A stretch of 64,000 bases of DNA, from assembly GCF_000244755.1 (NCBI RefSeq), contig NZ_AHOO02000013.1, forward strand, positions 489,149 through 553,148, read 5' to 3'. Origin of the DNA: Leptospira licerasiae serovar Varillal str. VAR 010 (lineage in GTDB: Bacteria; Spirochaetota; Leptospiria; Leptospirales; Leptospiraceae). The first letter of the stretch is position 1. Each line of letters starts with the position of its first letter. The notes beneath the pieces were generated by a model. It worked only from the letters and a program-made list of their open reading frames with translations, was not told the DNA's origin and did no database searches. The position numbers were made by a program, and so were the translations under genes. Shown piece by piece: positions 35,697-46,595 of this stretch.

Positions 35697-37131
35697 CGAA
35701 AATATCGTCTGCTTCTTCGTATCTTCCTTTTCGACGAAGTGTGTACTGCAATAGTTTCTTTTTATCTTCGATCAGGTCTTCGTAACCCGATTTATCATTT
35801 CGATAATTCGGATCTACGGTGTAAACTTCGGTATCCAAAGCATCCAATTCTTTAAGAGCCTGATCAAAATTTGATTCGTGCAATAAACATCTGACTCTCA
35901 TAAGTTTTGCCTGGAATCTTACGCCTAAATCGGTTGCAGAAGACAGATAAACAGATTCGAACATTTCCTTCGCTTTTTTCCTATAATTGGAATCTCTGTC
36001 TCCCAATTTATAGAACAATTGGGCATTTCGATTCAGATTGGAATAGAATAGTTTTGACCCTTCCACATCCGAAGTTTCGCAAGGAATAGCAGCGATTGCG
36101 CTTGCTCCCCAGTATTTTGCCTCTGCTGGTATTGTCCTTTTGGAACAGGAAAAATATAAAACTCTGGTGAATAAAGAAACAGATTCTTCCGGAGAAAGGG
36201 AAGGATGTGACTCGTCCGTCCTAAGTCTGAGCAATTCTAAGGTTTTTAAAAGAAGAGTTTTATACTTATTTGCGGTTAATGTAGTAGTATCCGGATAATC
36301 TTCGGAAAATACGATAGGAGAAGACTGCGATTCAGTGATCTTTTTCCAGATACGGATCTCTTTTGGAAGATCTTCCGTTATATTTTCCTCTTCTTGCTTA
36401 TTACAACTAAAACTGAAAAAATTCAGGATACGTTTCCACCAGGGAATGGACGGAGGTTTGGCTTCTTTCAATTTTTCGAATACTAGTTCTTCTATCCTTT
36501 GGATCGCTTGGAAATGTGCAAGTATCGCCTCTTCCGGGCGGCAAGACGCGAAGGAAGAAATTCTGATCTTCTCCAAAAGACTTTTGCCGGCGATCTCAGG
36601 TTTATCTTTTCCGAGGGAAGCTTGGGCAGAAGGAGAATTATAACCGTCAAATGGATTGAAGTTTAAAGCTCTTTTATAATAATCTAATGCTTCTAAAGGG
36701 ATCTGGTAGAATTCTTGCCAGTACTCGAATGGATCTACCGGTCTTTCTCCCGTGGAAAATTTAGTTTCGCTTGGGTTGGAAAGTCTTTCAATGGTCCAGC
36801 CCTGGTGTTTTGCCTCCATCCAGCTTGGGATCCTGAAAATATCGCCGGTACCTTCTTTTCCTATTCTGTAGGCGCGTACACAAGCTTTGGACAACTGGTC
36901 CGTCCTGAGATAATGTTCGATCTGCCTGTATTCCACTTTTTCGGATAATAGATCGTCCCCCTTGGACTGCAATTTTGCGGAGAGGGAAGGATTTAAAACG
37001 GGAGGTTCCAACCAAAGTGCAAAGGAACGTAAAATTTGGAATCTCCTGGGATAGATATAGATCGCTGCCAGGGTCCAAATCAACAAAAGTGTTAAGAATA
37101 ACTTCTTCTTTTCTTTGAGAATGCTGAACAA
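35683..37131 (-). CDS. Membrane-anchored helical-repeat protein
   Basis: A 482-aa protein with one N-terminal membrane anchor (LFLTLLLIWTLAAIYIY) and a long, mostly helical extracytoplasmic part. TPR-like segments are suggested by ALDYYKRALNFNPFDGY and by a C-terminal FDQALKELDALDTEVYTVDPN. The end is acidic. I do not recognise a named family. It overlaps the cysteine desulfurase start by 14 nt, implying coupled translation. It is divergent from the TPR gene at 37247. Confidence 0.7.
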   Translation of the reverse strand: MFSILKEKKKLFLTLLLIWTLAAIYIYPRRFQILRSFALWLEPPVLNPSLSAKLQSKGDDLLSEKVEYRQIEHYLRTDQLSKACVRAYRIGKEGTGDIFRIPSWMEAKHQGWTIERLSNPSETKFSTGERPVDPFEYWQEFYQIPLEALDYYKRALNFNPFDGYNSPSAQASLGKDKPEIAGKSLLEKIRISSFASCRPEEAILAHFQAIQRIEELVFEKLKEAKPPSIPWWKRILNFFSFSCNKQEEENITEDLPKEIRIWKKITESQSSPIVFSEDYPDTTTLTANKYKTLLLKTLELLRLRTDESHPSLSPEESVSLFTRVLYFSCSKRTIPAEAKYWGASAIAAIPCETSDVEGSKLFYSNLNRNAQLFYKLGDRDSNYRKKAKEMFESVYLSSATDLGVRFQAKLMRVRCLLHESNFDQALKELDALDTEVYTVDPNYRNDKSGYEDLIEDKKKLLQYTLRRKGRYEEADDIFDEKN

Positions 37132-37246
37132 TTTCTTTCCTTAAGTTCCGGAAAATTCGTTAGACGAATAGAGTCCCTCGCTTGAGAGTAGAGAGAGTGA
37201 AGATTTCGCTTTTTTCGATTCCAAACCCTATACAAGTCCGGGGATT

Positions 37247-39262
37247 ATGAAACACGCAAGCATTATTCCGATCCTTCTGGTATCCGTTCTGGATCTAGGT
37301 ACCTTATTTGCTTCTCCTCAAAATACTAACTCCGTTTTTGTATGTAGGGACACAGATTCTTCCGGAAGGGCGAGAGCTGTATGGCCGGCCTATTATTATT
37401 CTCTAGGTTTAGAGAGTATGAATAAGGCCAGAAATTCCGAGGGAAGAGAAAGAACGGAAGAAATTATAGAAGCGGTCCGAAATTTCCAGGACTATATTCG
37501 TTGCTCCGAATCTGTAGGAGTTCCTGTCTCTGCGGTGTTTCGTTGGAATAAGGCATTGGCTCATTATTACTTAGGCCAATGGAAAGACGCGGTTTCCGAA
37601 CTGGATCTGGCGGAAAAAACGGACCCGAATTTTAGAGAATCCTATATTCTAAAAGGGACGATCCTTTTGAACAGCGGGGAATACGAAAAGGCCGCTACTT
37701 ATTTAGAATCTCATTTGAGTAAATTTTCGGAAGATCCGGATTTTTACTATTTATTGAGCTCTGCCGAGCTTGCTTTAAAGAATGATGCAAAGTCGGTTTT
37801 GTATTTAAGTTCTCTTAGAGATTTGATCAAACAAAAAGATTCGAATCCTAAATATCCTGAATTCGTATATTTATCTTTAGGAAAAACGTATTTTGCTTTG
37901 GGCCAGAATACAAAGGCTCTCTTTTATATTTCCGGTTATCTGGAGATGAGACCCGAAAACTGGGAGGTCCGATTTCTTCTCGCAAAAATTTTAGACCAGC
38001 TGGGAAAGTTTTCTCAGGCCAAAAAACAATTACAAAGGATCTTACAAGAGATCCAAGGAAATTCTTCCGTTGAGTTGATGCTTGGAGAAATGTACTTTAT
38101 AGAAAGTAGATCCATGGCCGCAGGTTATTTCGAGGACTTAAAAAAGAAAGGTAAGTTGAATAAGGATGGAGTCCTATTCGGGCTTTATTCCGTTCTGAAT
38201 TCCAAATATGGCGATGCGAGGCGTATCCTTTTTCCTTTAAAGGAAAGATTTCCTAAAAGATTATCCATTAGACTTGGGGTTTTGGAAATCCAAAAAAGAG
38301 ATCCAAATATTAATAAAAAAGAATATATCAGGGAATTGGTAGAAGTAGCATCGATTGCACTCCAATCCCAATTATCCACACTTGCAGAAACTTTACTTCT
38401 GGAATCCATTAAGATCACGGAAGAAGAAAAGCTGGATCCAAGAATTCTCGCGGAACAATACGATTTTTTAGCGGGAGTATACGAACAATCAGGTTCCGTA
38501 TTTAGATCCATCGTCTCGGTCCGTAAGGCGATCCAATATACTTCTTCTCCGGAAGATTCGAAAAAATACGAATTACATCTGGCATTTTTACTCAGAGGAA
38601 ATCCTCCGGGTAAAATACAAGAATCGGAAGAGATCATCCAAAATATTCTCAAGAACGATCCTAACAATCATTACGCGTACTATCTTTTGGGGATCGTGTT
38701 ATTCCAATCCGAAAAATTGGAAGCAAGTAGGAGCGCATTCGAACAAGCAATCCGGTTGGAACCGAAATCTTCCGTATATCATTTTTACAGGGCTTCTACT
38801 TTGGAAAAACTCGGAAGGATACCTGAGATGGAAGCTGACCTTCGTAAGTCCATGGAATTAGATCCGGAAAATCCGATCGCTTATAACTACTTAGGATATC
38901 ACTATTCCGAAAAAGGGATCCGTTTAGACGAGGCATTGGATCTCATCCGAAAAGCAGTGGAACTAGCTCCTGATAACGAGGCTTACCAGGATAGTTTGGG
39001 CTGGATCTATTATAAAAAGGGAAGAGTGGATGAGGCTTTATTACATTTGAATCTTGCCTTTCAGATTCTGCAGGATAAAAACGAATTTGATCCTACGATC
39101 TGTGAACATTTAGGAGATGTTCATCATGAAAGAAGAGAATTTGCGGACGCTAGACGATTCTGGGAAAAATCGGAAACTCTTTTTCAAAAGAAGGAAGACA
39201 AAGTACGAATTCGAGAAAAATTGGAGAGGTTAAGAACGAATCCGGTCTCGAATAAATCTTAG
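37247..39262 (+). CDS. Exported TPR-repeat protein
   Basis: A 671-aa protein with a signal peptide (MKHASIIPILLVSVLDLGTLFAS) and tandem tetratricopeptide repeats over nearly its full length. The clearest are AVSELDLAEKTDPNFRESYI, AYYLLGIVLFQSEKLEASRS and the block AYNYLGYHYSEKGIRLDEAL followed by SLGWIYYKKGRVDEALLHL. TPRs mediate protein-protein binding, so a periplasmic scaffold is likely. It leads a probable operon with the following lipoprotein (16-nt gap) and enoyl-CoA hydratase genes. Confidence 0.85.
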   Translation: MKHASIIPILLVSVLDLGTLFASPQNTNSVFVCRDTDSSGRARAVWPAYYYSLGLESMNKARNSEGRERTEEIIEAVRNFQDYIRCSESVGVPVSAVFRWNKALAHYYLGQWKDAVSELDLAEKTDPNFRESYILKGTILLNSGEYEKAATYLESHLSKFSEDPDFYYLLSSAELALKNDAKSVLYLSSLRDLIKQKDSNPKYPEFVYLSLGKTYFALGQNTKALFYISGYLEMRPENWEVRFLLAKILDQLGKFSQAKKQLQRILQEIQGNSSVELMLGEMYFIESRSMAAGYFEDLKKKGKLNKDGVLFGLYSVLNSKYGDARRILFPLKERFPKRLSIRLGVLEIQKRDPNINKKEYIRELVEVASIALQSQLSTLAETLLLESIKITEEEKLDPRILAEQYDFLAGVYEQSGSVFRSIVSVRKAIQYTSSPEDSKKYELHLAFLLRGNPPGKIQESEEIIQNILKNDPNNHYAYYLLGIVLFQSEKLEASRSAFEQAIRLEPKSSVYHFYRASTLEKLGRIPEMEADLRKSMELDPENPIAYNYLGYHYSEKGIRLDEALDLIRKAVELAPDNEAYQDSLGWIYYKKGRVDEALLHLNLAFQILQDKNEFDPTICEHLGDVHHERREFADARRFWEKSETLFQKKEDKVRIREKLERLRTNPVSNKS

Positions 39263-39278
39263 ACCGGGAGGACATGTT

Positions 39279-40088
39279 TTGAATACAAACCATTTCGCTC
39301 GAATTTCCGTATTCGGATCATTATTTTGTTTTATTCTATTTTTCCAATCCTGTGTAACTACGGATATCGAAGAGGTTACATTTCGTCAGAAAGGAAAAAT
39401 CAAATTTTGGAGTGCCAGATCGAAAGAAGGTTCCAAATATTTAGAAGGACTTCGTAAATTAGAAGAATCGAATACTTCTTATTCCGGAGAATTCGATATT
39501 CGTATCCAGAATTTTTTCCCCAAAAAAGACGTATTCTCTTTGGCCGGAAAGATCTTTTACGATAAGCCGACCGGCAAAATGCAAATAGAACTTACGGATA
39601 AACTCTTCGGGATCAGCGTCTCTAAGGTGTATAGCGATGGACAGTCCATTCGGATCAAAGCAGTGTCCGTAGATAAGATCCATGAACAAGCTATGGACGA
39701 TATCGTGCTATCGGATCCCAGTACAGGAAAACAAACAGTCGTACCTTTTCCTGTGATCTATTATCTTCTTTCCAATCGAAATGCGGAATTGTTCAAACCG
39801 CAATGGACGCTTGTTCAGCCGAATGATGGAATTGTTCTCGTCAGAAAACCGGGAGAAGAATGGACTTACTACACCGCAGAAAACGGAATTCGTTCCGTGG
39901 AATGGGACTCCAGCGGTAAGAACGTAAAGGCAGTTACTAGCGTCCAGGGAGAAGTTGAATTTCCCCCTAAGACCACGATTACCCGTATCGTTTCCAGGAC
40001 GGATGGAGCCGACCAGAATCGTATCGAGATCAAAATGAAGAAAATATCCCGTACTGACAAATTGAACCATATAGTGTTCGGATTTTAA
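39279..40088 (+). CDS. Lipoprotein, possible LolB-like fold
   Basis: A 269-aa lipoprotein. The start is TTG 39279 behind GGGAGGACATGTT; an ATG six bases earlier runs into a stop. The signal peptide ends FFQSC (Cys25). The mature part is beta-rich: YSGEFDIRIQNFF, FSLAGKIFYDKPTGKMQIEL and LFGISVSKVYSDG. This is the kind of half-barrel pattern seen in LolA/LolB and related lipid-binding proteins, which is inference from strand pattern, not motif. It follows the TPR protein, a pairing that could serve lipoprotein or lipid transport. Confidence 0.7.
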   Translation: MNTNHFARISVFGSLFCFILFFQSCVTTDIEEVTFRQKGKIKFWSARSKEGSKYLEGLRKLEESNTSYSGEFDIRIQNFFPKKDVFSLAGKIFYDKPTGKMQIELTDKLFGISVSKVYSDGQSIRIKAVSVDKIHEQAMDDIVLSDPSTGKQTVVPFPVIYYLLSNRNAELFKPQWTLVQPNDGIVLVRKPGEEWTYYTAENGIRSVEWDSSGKNVKAVTSVQGEVEFPPKTTITRIVSRTDGADQNRIEIKMKKISRTDKLNHIVFGF

Positions 40089-40105
40089 TATTAAGGAAAG
40101 TGAAT

Positions 40106-40870
40106 ATGTTGGACGTAGAAAAAAACGGTCATATTTTAGAACTTTATATCAAAACAAACGAGACCAATTCTTTAGGAAGGGAATTTTTTCGCAAATTTAG
40201 GGAAGTGTTGGAACAAGCGGAAAGCGACAGAACCGTGAAATCGATACTTCTATCCGGAAGAAACGACAAGTTTTTTTCCAACGGATTCGATCCTGAGATC
40301 TTTGTAGGCAAAAACCTAGAAGAAATTAAGGAAGTTCTGAGAGAAGCGCTCGGAGCCTGCGGAAGAGTTTTATTTTCTCCCAAGCCTGTGGTTTGTGCAA
40401 TGAACGGGCACTCTATGGGAGTGGGAGCGGTTATTGCTATATTCTCCGACTACAGAATTTTAGTGGAGAAAAAAGGAAGATTAGGTTTTCCTGAATCGTT
40501 AATCGGCATTAATTTTCCATCCACTGCGGGAACCGTTCTAAAAGATCTAGTCGGAATGAAGACCGCTCGAGATCTTTTATATAGCGGAAGAGGACTAAAA
40601 GCGGACGAGGCGGTTCAAGTCGGACTAGTCGAAGAATCAGCTACTCCCGAAGAAGTCATTCCGAAAGCCAGAAAATGGTGTTCTCAATTCCAGGATATGG
40701 CAATGGAGTCCGTGATAGGAGTGAAAATCGCTCTTAGAGATTCTCAACGTCTACTTGCGGATACTTTAGAAAAGAGAGATGTGGAACTTCTCGCTCAAGC
40801 GATCGCTAGTTCTAATGGGCAGGAAGGAATGAAATCTATCCTAGAAAGAAGACGCCCCGTCTTTACCTGA
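40106..40870 (+). CDS. Enoyl-CoA hydratase/isomerase family protein
   Basis: A crotonase-fold protein, 254 aa from ATG 40106, with AAGGA 8 nt upstream; a GTG at 40100 is too close to that site. It contains the oxyanion-hole and acyl-CoA regions NDKFFSNGFDPEIF and CAMNGHSMGVGAVIAIFSDY, and a Glu in GRLGFPESLIGINFP. The second catalytic Glu of true hydratases is not obvious, so isomerase or another crotonase activity is possible. It is the last gene of the TPR-lipoprotein operon. Confidence 0.85.
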   Translation: MLDVEKNGHILELYIKTNETNSLGREFFRKFREVLEQAESDRTVKSILLSGRNDKFFSNGFDPEIFVGKNLEEIKEVLREALGACGRVLFSPKPVVCAMNGHSMGVGAVIAIFSDYRILVEKKGRLGFPESLIGINFPSTAGTVLKDLVGMKTARDLLYSGRGLKADEAVQVGLVEESATPEEVIPKARKWCSQFQDMAMESVIGVKIALRDSQRLLADTLEKRDVELLAQAIASSNGQEGMKSILERRRPVFT

Positions 40871-40872
40871 TA

Positions 40873-40900
40873 CAAAAAGCCCGGGAACTCTCCCAGGCTT
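40873..40900 (-). terminator. Intrinsic terminator for the minus-strand AGPS-like gene
   Basis: Read on the minus strand, aagcctggga (40900-40891) pairs with tcccgggctt (40886-40877) with one mismatch, around a 4-nt loop, and five T follow. It lies between the convergent enoyl-CoA hydratase and AGPS-like genes and may also act on the plus strand. Confidence 0.75.
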
Positions 40901-40924
40901 GTACTGCAAGATTTCCAGACTATT

Positions 40925-42619
<1,695 letters not shown>

Positions 42620-42719
42620 TTTAGTCTTATCTCCGATTAATTAAAAACGTTTCCAATAAATACGAATCTTTCCAGAGGGCAAGGTAAAAAGGACATTCCA
42701 ATCAGATCAAATATCAGAT

Positions 42720-42733
42720 GTAGGAGTTCCAAC
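42720..42733. repeat. Solo palindromic repeat gtaggagttccaac
   Basis: A 14-bp copy of the gtagga(a/g)ttccaac family lies 20 nt downstream of the SpoIIE-type gene (minus strand) and upstream of the AGPS-like gene. The outer bases gtagg/ccaac pair except for an A-A mismatch. No extended flanking arms are visible. Confidence 0.6.
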
Positions 42734-42752
42734 GACCTAATTTTGTAAAGCC

Positions 42753-44762
42753 CTACAGACGTTTTTTTAACTCTGCGATCTTTGGATCATCCGGCGAAAG
42801 AACGGATGCCTCATCCAGTAACTTTTTTGCTCGGAAAGAATTGCCTAATAACCTATAGATATCCGATAGGTTGATCAAGTTTTTTAAATGATTCGGGAAA
42901 CGTACTCTTAACTTCTCGCCAAGTTCCGCTGCGGATTTTAAGTATTCGGCGTCTTTTCTCTGCGTATAAGCCTTCTTCCAAAGAATAGAAGAGTAGAATA
43001 AAAGCTCCGTTTCAGAAGGATTCCAGGAAATGGACTTCTCCGCCCATTCCGCCGCTTTTTTAAATTCGGATATTTTATCGTACCATTTGGATAGAAGTTT
43101 GGCGACCTGAGGGAAATAACGTTCTCCCACTGCACCCGATTTTTTAAGTCCCTCTTCCAAGATACGTATTGCGTCCTTTGTATTTCCTTTTTGGAAGGTC
43201 GCCTCAGCTTCCATAATGGATCTTTTATCTTCCATGTACGGGTTTCTGGAAGGATTATAAGAAATAGATAATATACTTAGATCGTCGGAAAGTTTTCCTC
43301 TGCTAATTAGCGACCGGCGGATCGTTTTTAATTCTCCGCCACTTTCTTCGACGGATGCCAAGAAGATCGTTTCGTCCTCGTTCATGACTCTCTTGCCTGA
43401 AAAGTCCTCTTCTAATACAAGATCGTCTCTTCCATCAGATCCGCAGAAAATTGTGTCTCCGGGAAGCATACGGAATGTTTGGACTTGGATCTTGGAGCCG
43501 AATATTTCAGAGATCCCTAATTTACGAATATTAGATTCCGCTCCAAGGAACATTGCCTTTCCGTCCCTATAAAGTACCGGCCAAGGATGTTCCGCATTGA
43601 TATAATACATTGCGCCAGTTGAGTGTTCTACTATTCCTAGAACGGCCGAGATCAACATGAATCCGTCGAATGTCTCGAATACGTTTTGTAGATCTATGAA
43701 CGCTTCTTTGAGCCAGCGTTCCGGAGATTTAGATTGGACTTCCGGAGAGAGCCTTGTACGACTAATGATAGAATTGAATACGGAACCTAGTACCAATGCA
43801 CCGCCCGCGCCTTGGATGGATTTACCCATCGCATCCCCGTTAATAAAGGCAGTATAATCTCTGTCTTGGATCTTTACTATATAGGCGCTTAAGAAGTCCC
43901 CGCCCAATTCATAATCCTTTTCTTTGAAGGAGAATTTTTTGTACTGATCTAACAGGAATTCCACTTTGACTGCGGAATTTTCGGAATTGTCCAATTTGAT
44001 CAAAGGAGAAAGAAGTAACGCAGTTAAGAAATAATCCCCATCCTGCTTTTCTTTCAAAGCCTGGATCTGTAACATCTTTTCCGAAATTTCCCGATTACTT
44101 TCCTGGATCTTAAATCCGCTTACAAAACTTACGAATCTATATCTTTCTAAGATCACTGAAAAGACTAAGGTGAGAAGAAATGCAATTCCTAGATTCTGCA
44201 TGGAATATGCGGCTTGAGGAGTGCTTAAGTTCGGGGAATAGATGAGAACCGAACTTAAGAAAGAGATTAGGGATAATATTAAGAATACGAAATATGAATT
44301 TTTAGGAAGAGGGATGAATACGATACACATGAGAGCGATCTGAAGTCCGGATACGTAATTCGGATCGTCCGCAATCCTTCCCGTAAAAAAGGAAGTACAA
44401 AGGAGTAGGTAGGCGATGAACGTGTACGCCATTTCTAGGCTGTATCTTCGAGTTGGTATCTTAAACAACGTGTCCAAGAGAAGGAGAATCAGACTGAGAA
44501 TCCCTACTAACGAAAATCCGATGCGAAAATAGAAAAGTTCAGGAAATTCAGGATGTAATTTTTGGTCCGTTCCAAAAGCAAAACCTAACCAAACAAATAT
44601 CGCAAGCACTGCGCCCGGATACTGAATACTTCTAGTTTGTCTTTTTAGATCTTCAATATATTCTTTTTCATAGACTTGCCTGTCCGGGTCCTTTTTAAAA
44701 AAACCTAGAATGGCATCCCATTTGTTTTGAAAACCACCTGCCCGGGAGGAAGTATATGACAT
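42753..44762 (-). CDS. Membrane SpoIIE/RsbU-type PP2C phosphatase with TPR tail
   Basis: A 669-aa signalling protein. The N-terminal region (residues 50-215) has six or seven membrane helices. A PP2C/SpoIIE phosphatase domain follows, with metal-ligand blocks ELGGDFLSAY, FINGDAMGKS and CGSDGRDDL. The end has TPR-like repeats (DAIRILEEGLKKSG, AKKLLDEASVLSPDDPKIAELKK). Such enzymes usually dephosphorylate an anti-sigma-factor antagonist and so control a stress sigma factor. The signal sensed by the membrane part is unknown. No STAS or anti-sigma gene is adjacent. Confidence 0.85.
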   Translation of the reverse strand: MSYTSSRAGGFQNKWDAILGFFKKDPDRQVYEKEYIEDLKRQTRSIQYPGAVLAIFVWLGFAFGTDQKLHPEFPELFYFRIGFSLVGILSLILLLLDTLFKIPTRRYSLEMAYTFIAYLLLCTSFFTGRIADDPNYVSGLQIALMCIVFIPLPKNSYFVFLILSLISFLSSVLIYSPNLSTPQAAYSMQNLGIAFLLTLVFSVILERYRFVSFVSGFKIQESNREISEKMLQIQALKEKQDGDYFLTALLLSPLIKLDNSENSAVKVEFLLDQYKKFSFKEKDYELGGDFLSAYIVKIQDRDYTAFINGDAMGKSIQGAGGALVLGSVFNSIISRTRLSPEVQSKSPERWLKEAFIDLQNVFETFDGFMLISAVLGIVEHSTGAMYYINAEHPWPVLYRDGKAMFLGAESNIRKLGISEIFGSKIQVQTFRMLPGDTIFCGSDGRDDLVLEEDFSGKRVMNEDETIFLASVEESGGELKTIRRSLISRGKLSDDLSILSISYNPSRNPYMEDKRSIMEAEATFQKGNTKDAIRILEEGLKKSGAVGERYFPQVAKLLSKWYDKISEFKKAAEWAEKSISWNPSETELLFYSSILWKKAYTQRKDAEYLKSAAELGEKLRVRFPNHLKNLINLSDIYRLLGNSFRAKKLLDEASVLSPDDPKIAELKKRL

Positions 44763-44919
44763 CTATTGAATCGAACTCCGTTAGGTTCAGGTCCCTCAAA
44801 TAAGTGGGAAATAAGAACCGGGTCTAAGCAAAAAATATCATCTGCAGGTTTAGAGTAAAGAACTTGTGTAATTTCTAATGTCTTGACCGACCGAGTTCTC
44901 AAATGCAAACTGTGAATCT

Positions 44920-46554
44920 ATGGCCAGAACGAAAGACGCTAAAACTTCTCCTTTTCCGATTTCCTCCCATGTTTTCGATACCTTAGTGATAGGGGGAGGA
45001 ATTACGGGTGCCACTACTTTGTGGGATTCCACCTTACGCGGGTTAAAGGTGCTCCTGGTGGAAAAAAACGATTTTGCTTCCGGGACAACTCAGGCAACTT
45101 CCAAGTTGATCCATGGAGGTTTAAGATATTTAAAAAATGCGGAGTTCGGTTTGGTAAGAGAATCTTTAAGAGAAAGAAGAATACTCGCAAAGATCAGTCC
45201 TCACGCACTTAAAACATTAGGCTTTATTATTCCAGTATATTCTAATGCTGAAAAGTTGATCACGAATGTCGGCCTTAGAATGTACGATTATTTTTCGTAC
45301 GATAGAAACAAGGATATCAGTTCGGATTCCTGGATCCCTAAATTCAGATCTTTATCTCCGGAAGAGGTTGTAATGGAAGCGCCTAGTCTGCCCAGAAAAG
45401 GACTCAAAGGCGGATTTTTATATTACGATTATCAGAACACAAATCCGGAAAGGCATACTTGCGAGTTCATTTTCTCTGCTGAAAAAAAAGGAGGAATGGC
45501 GCTTAATTATACCGAGTTAGTTGCGATCTCAAGACAAGGAGACGTATACCAAGCAATCTTAAAGGATAAAAGAAGCGGCAAAACTTATCCTATATTTGCA
45601 AAAACGGTAGTAAATGCAGCCGGTCCATGGGCGGATTTTATTGAATCTCTAGCTGGCGTCGGAATGGACAAAGTGTTAGTCCGGTCCAAAGGAATTCATA
45701 TCATAACTAGGGCTTTGACGGTCTCCAAGGCAATTGTTTTGAAAAAAAGGGACAAGACACATATGTTCGTTCTACCTTGGAGAGGCAAAACGATCATTGG
45801 GACTACGGACACAGTATTCTCGGACTCGCCGGATAAATTTAAGGTCACCAAATCCGACATACAAGGTCTATTAGAAGAAATTAATGTAGCTTTCGGATAT
45901 TCCGACCTGACCGAATCGGATGTGGACTTTTTCTATGGAGGAATGAGACCTCTTGTGGAAGATCCCGGTGAAAAATCGGACACATACAATGCTTCCCGTA
46001 AAACTGAAATTTTAGACCATAAGGAAAAAGGACTTCCTGGATTCTTCACTGCATTGGGTGGAAAATATACTACCAGTCGACATTTAGCGGAGAAGATCAC
46101 TGATAAACTATGCGAATATCTGCCGGGAAATTTTCTGCCTTGTGAAACGGAGCAGATCCCGCTTTATTCCGGAGAATTTTCGGACCATTCCTCTTTAGTC
46201 AAAGGGTTAACAAAAAAATATCCTAAACTTTCCGGAGAATACCTGGAAACATTAGGCGCTCGGTATGGAAGTTTAGCTTACGAAGTACTCAAATACCAAA
46301 AAACAAACGACGGATCGGTAAGTCTGAGCAACGGAGAAAAATTCAGTACAGCCGAAATACGTTATATAGCTTCTGAAGAAAAAATAGAGAAGGGAACGGA
46401 TTTCTTCTTCCGAAGATCCGGAGTGGGGGTGCCGGGAGCTCCTTCTTCCGAATCGCTTCATACGATTGTTGAGGAATTAGGTAAGACATTAGGTTGGAAC
46501 TCTGCTCGCAAAAAGTCGGAAACATCGGAGATACTTTCTCGTTATCATTTTTGA
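44920..46554 (+). CDS. glpD: Aerobic glycerol-3-phosphate dehydrogenase
   Basis: FAD enzyme that oxidises glycerol-3-phosphate to DHAP at the membrane, passing electrons to quinone. Dinucleotide-binding VIGGGITGATTLWDS is near residue 25, followed by the family block FASGTTQATSKLIHGGLRYL. RSKGIHIITR, GTTDTVF and ALGGKYTTSR mark the substrate domain. At 544 aa it is close to usual length. Its product DHAP is also the backbone for the AGPS-type reaction encoded 2.3 kb upstream on the other strand. Confidence 0.93.
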   Translation: MARTKDAKTSPFPISSHVFDTLVIGGGITGATTLWDSTLRGLKVLLVEKNDFASGTTQATSKLIHGGLRYLKNAEFGLVRESLRERRILAKISPHALKTLGFIIPVYSNAEKLITNVGLRMYDYFSYDRNKDISSDSWIPKFRSLSPEEVVMEAPSLPRKGLKGGFLYYDYQNTNPERHTCEFIFSAEKKGGMALNYTELVAISRQGDVYQAILKDKRSGKTYPIFAKTVVNAAGPWADFIESLAGVGMDKVLVRSKGIHIITRALTVSKAIVLKKRDKTHMFVLPWRGKTIIGTTDTVFSDSPDKFKVTKSDIQGLLEEINVAFGYSDLTESDVDFFYGGMRPLVEDPGEKSDTYNASRKTEILDHKEKGLPGFFTALGGKYTTSRHLAEKITDKLCEYLPGNFLPCETEQIPLYSGEFSDHSSLVKGLTKKYPKLSGEYLETLGARYGSLAYEVLKYQKTNDGSVSLSNGEKFSTAEIRYIASEEKIEKGTDFFFRRSGVGVPGAPSSESLHTIVEELGKTLGWNSARKKSETSEILSRYHF

Positions 46555-46595
46555 CTTTTAATCTAGTTTCTATCTGCTATCTCTAAATAGGTTAG

